Assembly (NCBI GenBank): GCA_027487215.1
Contig: JAIYDZ010000004.1
Span: forward strand, 122,414 to 186,413
DNA from: Pseudomonadota bacterium
Lineage (GTDB): Bacteria > Babelota > Babeliae > Babelales > CAIQNR01
Length of the DNA stretch: 64,000 nucleotides
Direction: 5' to 3'
Positions 62,136-64,000 of this stretch are shown here, one piece after another. Every line of letters starts with the position of its first letter. Position 1 is the stretch's first letter. The notes under the pieces are model-generated. The model did no database searches. It was not told the origin of the DNA and saw nothing but the letters and a program-made list of their open reading frames with translations. Made by a program: the position numbers and the translations under genes.

Positions 62136-63179
62136 TTACTCAAGAGGAACTGAATAACGATACGGTGTAAGTTTTTTTATTAATTGTGGTTTTGAGCTAG
62201 ACCATACTTTTGCAGTCTTATCATATGAAGCAGTAACTAATTGAGTGCCATCATGACTAAATTCTATGGAGAGAATTCCCGCTTTATGCGCATTTAAAGT
62301 ATGTGTGCAGGTGCGGGTGGCAACATCCCAAATCTTTAGAGTGTTATCAGAACAACCAGTAACTATTTGAGTACAATCTTGACTAAATTGTGCTGACAAA
62401 ACAGATACAGCCTTGTCCTTATTGTCATTTAAAGTAAAAGAACTTTTTACATCTTTATTTGGATCTTTATTAATAGTAAGGTCCCATATCTTAGCAGTAC
62501 CATCACTAGAAACAGTAAGTACTTGAGTGCCATTTCGACTGAATTGTGCTGATTTAACCAGTACATAATTGTGAATTAAAGTATATAGAGCTTCACTAAT
62601 AGCAGCGTCCCAAACCTTAGCAGTGCCGTCATCTGAAGCAGTAAGTATCTGAGTGCTATTAGGGCTAAATGTTGCAGAATTAACCACATCTGTATGTCCC
62701 TTTAAAGTACCTGTGCAGTTACCCTTTGCAACATCCCATATTTTGGCAGTTTTGTCATATGAAGCAGTAACTAATCGAGTGCCATCATTACTAAATTCTG
62801 CAGATTTAACCATGTCTTCATGCCCCTCTAAAGTACGTATACACTCACCGGTGGCAATATCCAATATTCTTGTAGTGCCCAGAGCTGAGCCAATAACTAC
62901 TTGAGTGCCATCTGGAGTGAATTGTGCACAGCTTACCCATTCTGTATCTTCTTTTAAAGTATTGATGCACTCACCAGTGGTAACATTCCAGATTTTTGCA
63001 GAACCGTCACTAGAACAAGTAACTACTTGATTACCATTACTACTAAAGTGTGCTGAGCGAATCGCATTTGTGTGTCCCTCTAATAATACGTAAGTAGTCG
63101 TTTCGCTTTTGACTTCTAATGGTATAATTACTTGTAGGTTGACTAATAGTGTGCACAGTATTAATAGCAAACGTTTCAC
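62136..63179 (-). CDS. Secreted seven-blade WD40-repeat protein (347 aa)
   Basis: A signal peptide (MKRLLLILCTLLVNLQVII) precedes seven WD40 units: AKIWNVTTGEC, TRILDIATGEC, AKIWDVAKGNC, AKVWDAAISEA, AKIWDLTINKD, LKIWDVATRTC and AKVWSSSKPQ. Each is preceded by a GTQxVTxSSD-type strand pair. Seven blades make one complete propeller, a protein-binding platform. Blades 3 and 7 share almost identical LVTASYDKTAK, showing recent internal duplication. The signal peptide nearly matches that of the decayed paralog at 17172-18260. Secreted WD40 proteins suggest interaction with host proteins; no partner is known. Confidence 0.85.
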   Translation of the reverse strand: MKRLLLILCTLLVNLQVIIPLEVKSETTTYVLLEGHTNAIRSAHFSSNGNQVVTCSSDGSAKIWNVTTGECINTLKEDTEWVSCAQFTPDGTQVVIGSALGTTRILDIATGECIRTLEGHEDMVKSAEFSNDGTRLVTASYDKTAKIWDVAKGNCTGTLKGHTDVVNSATFSPNSTQILTASDDGTAKVWDAAISEALYTLIHNYVLVKSAQFSRNGTQVLTVSSDGTAKIWDLTINKDPNKDVKSSFTLNDNKDKAVSVLSAQFSQDCTQIVTGCSDNTLKIWDVATRTCTHTLNAHKAGILSIEFSHDGTQLVTASYDKTAKVWSSSKPQLIKKLTPYRYSVPLE

Positions 63180-63367
63180 AGCGCACCTTTACTTTGAGCT
63201 TGTTTTAGGGATATTAGTTTCTATTCATTTTTAATGTGTAAGAAAAACTTATAAAAAGCTATAAAAAAGATCTTTTAATTAAAAAATGGGTTTTGCCCAG
63301 AACAATTAACTTTTTTATTTAAAATGACCTGAATACCCCACGGCTTTTTAACGAGCGAAGCGAAAAT

Positions 63368-63423
63368 CTCGGGAGCTTGCTCCCGAGCTGGATAGCTTTA
63401 TAATGATCGATAGGTCATTATAA
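63368..63423 (+). repeat. Left-end hairpins of the IS200-like element
   Basis: CTCGGGAGC-TT-GCTCCCGAG (63368-63387) is a perfect 9-bp palindrome; TTATAATGA and TCATTATAA (63398-63406 with 63415-63423) form a second stem. Transposases of this family bind such structures. Confidence 0.6.
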
Positions 63424-63435
63424 GGGGGACAGCTC

Positions 63436-63880
63436 GTGGAATTGGTTCGGAATTCGCACCATGTATTCAGGATTATGTACCATTTTGTATGGATTCCAAA
63501 ATATCGGCATAAAATTTTTGTAGAGCCCTATAGAAGTGGACTGAAGGATATTATTTGGAAAATAGCTTACGATATATAATATTGAGATTGTGGAGTTGGA
63601 GATACCAAAAGATCACATACACATGGTAGTTAGATCAGAACCAAAGATATGTCCCTCATGGATAATGCAAGTAATAAAAAGCATATCAGCAAGAAATTTT
63701 TTTAGACTTTATCCAGAAATAAAAAAGAAATATTTCTGGGGTGGGAAGCTGTGGACGCAAAGTTTTTTTGTCGAAACGATAGGCAATGCCAACGAAGATG
63801 CAATTCGTAAGTATGTGAGAAACCAGCTTAAACAAATGGATATTCAGGAAGAAAAAGTCAAGCAGCTGAATGTATTTTGA
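63436..63880 (+). pseudogene. tnpA: IS200-family Y1 transposase TnpA, frameshifted
   Basis: From GTG 63436 (after GGGGGA) the frame reads VELVRNSHHVFRI, YHFVWIPKYRHKIF, the standard TnpA opening, until a TAA at 63577. One frame over it continues (IEIVELEIPKDHIHMVV ... GGKLWTQSFFVETIG ... RKYVRNQ) to 63880. HIH is the HUH metal site and the Tyr in KYVRNQ the DNA-attacking residue. Total length, about 148 codons, equals intact family members, so a single extra base near 63575-63585 disrupts it. Confidence 0.75.
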
Positions 63881-63958
63881 AGCAAGGAATGTACTAAGTT
63901 TTTTAAAGCTTCTGGCTTTATCAAAATAGTATTCTTTCTTTTGATTTAAGAACTTAAA

Positions 63959-63986
63959 AAAAGCCCAGGTTTTCCTGGGCTTTTTA
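63959..63986 (+). terminator. Intrinsic terminator near the window end
   Basis: AAAAAGCCCAGG and CCTGGGCTTTTT form a perfect 12-bp stem with loop TTTT. It may belong to the IS right end or to the next chromosomal gene. Confidence 0.75.
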
Positions 63987-64000
63987 GTGTGATTCTTTTA

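Larger units (their letters stand above)
63347..63986 (+). mobile_element. IS200/IS605-like insertion sequence
   Basis: A left end with two hairpins (63368-63387 and 63398-63423) is followed by a single Y1 transposase gene (63436-63880) and a terminator-like hairpin at 63959-63986. There is no TnpB. Elements of this class move as single strands using end hairpins and leave no target duplication. The exact borders cannot be set by eye. Confidence 0.65.

Noticed and set aside
63590..63880. A separate gene starting at GTG 63590
   Set aside because: The conserved transposase start lies in another frame upstream; this is the second half of the frameshifted tnpA.
1..64000. CRISPR arrays, rRNA genes, prophage or restriction systems
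   Set aside because: No regularly spaced repeats, rRNA sequence, phage structural genes or methyltransferase motifs were seen.

Overview
The window reads as a piece of a small, AT-rich chromosome from a host-dependent bacterium, most likely of the Candidatus Dependentiae (TM6) type. That placement is inferred from gene style and was not tested by phylogeny. In support are many short secreted proteins of unknown function that occur as local paralog families, ankyrin- and WD40-repeat proteins, import systems for ready-made nutrients (nucleosides, branched-chain amino acids, another amino-acid-like substrate), an archaeal/eukaryotic-style ATP-dependent DNA ligase, and scattered single housekeeping genes in place of the usual large operons. 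Partners such as secF, gatB and pheT are absent from the window. Shine-Dalgarno sites are strong, and GGAG-TTTTT-ATG-AAAAAA recurs in front of secreted genes.

Layout. 1-3,000: secreted ankyrin-like and helical proteins, one of them split from its signal peptide by an in-frame stop. 3,200-11,000: hemW-like radical SAM enzyme, a flavin-binding split-barrel protein, a Ser/Thr-rich coiled-coil secreted protein, tRNA-Leu, then secD, tRNA-Met, pgsA and ATP-dependent ligase in one run. 11,100-17,100: one gene for a 1,987-residue secreted protein. 17,200-18,300: a decayed WD40 gene. 18,400-27,400: HUMPS-family enzyme, MATE exporter with gatC and gatA, PAP2 phosphatase, a tiny zinc-ribbon protein, dus, mreC, sppA. 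27,400-27,800: tRNA-Val, tRNA-Asn and tRNA-Asp behind a near-consensus promoter. 28,000-44,100: four secreted M48-like metalloprotease relatives, an ATPase, a Nudix enzyme, a secreted PLP enzyme, a second S49 peptidase, a three-gene ABC importer with an apparent attenuator, a lysozyme-like protein beside a NagZ-like glycosidase, and an FKBP isomerase. 44,200-48,800: cation/proton antiporter, rpmE, prfA, CNT nucleoside transporter. 48,900-53,600: a cluster of related secreted helical proteins with a truncated duplicate. 54,200-61,600: brnQ with a tiny membrane protein in front, PEP synthase, small secreted proteins, galU, pheS. 61,700-64,000: an intact seven-blade WD40 protein between a degraded IS200 end and a frameshifted IS200-like element.

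How it fits together. SecD, two S49 peptidases, FKBP, several metalloproteases and a lysozyme/NagZ pair form an export, envelope-processing and cell-wall-turnover theme, matching the many signal-peptide proteins. The ABC, CNT, BrnQ and CPA2 systems cover nutrient and ion exchange with a host. The most notable regulatory object is the leader of the ABC importer (about 35,434-35,669). It holds a promoter, a 41-codon Phe/Tyr-rich reading frame, an intrinsic terminator, and complementary segments that can form competing hairpins: the layout of a ribosome-mediated transcription attenuator.
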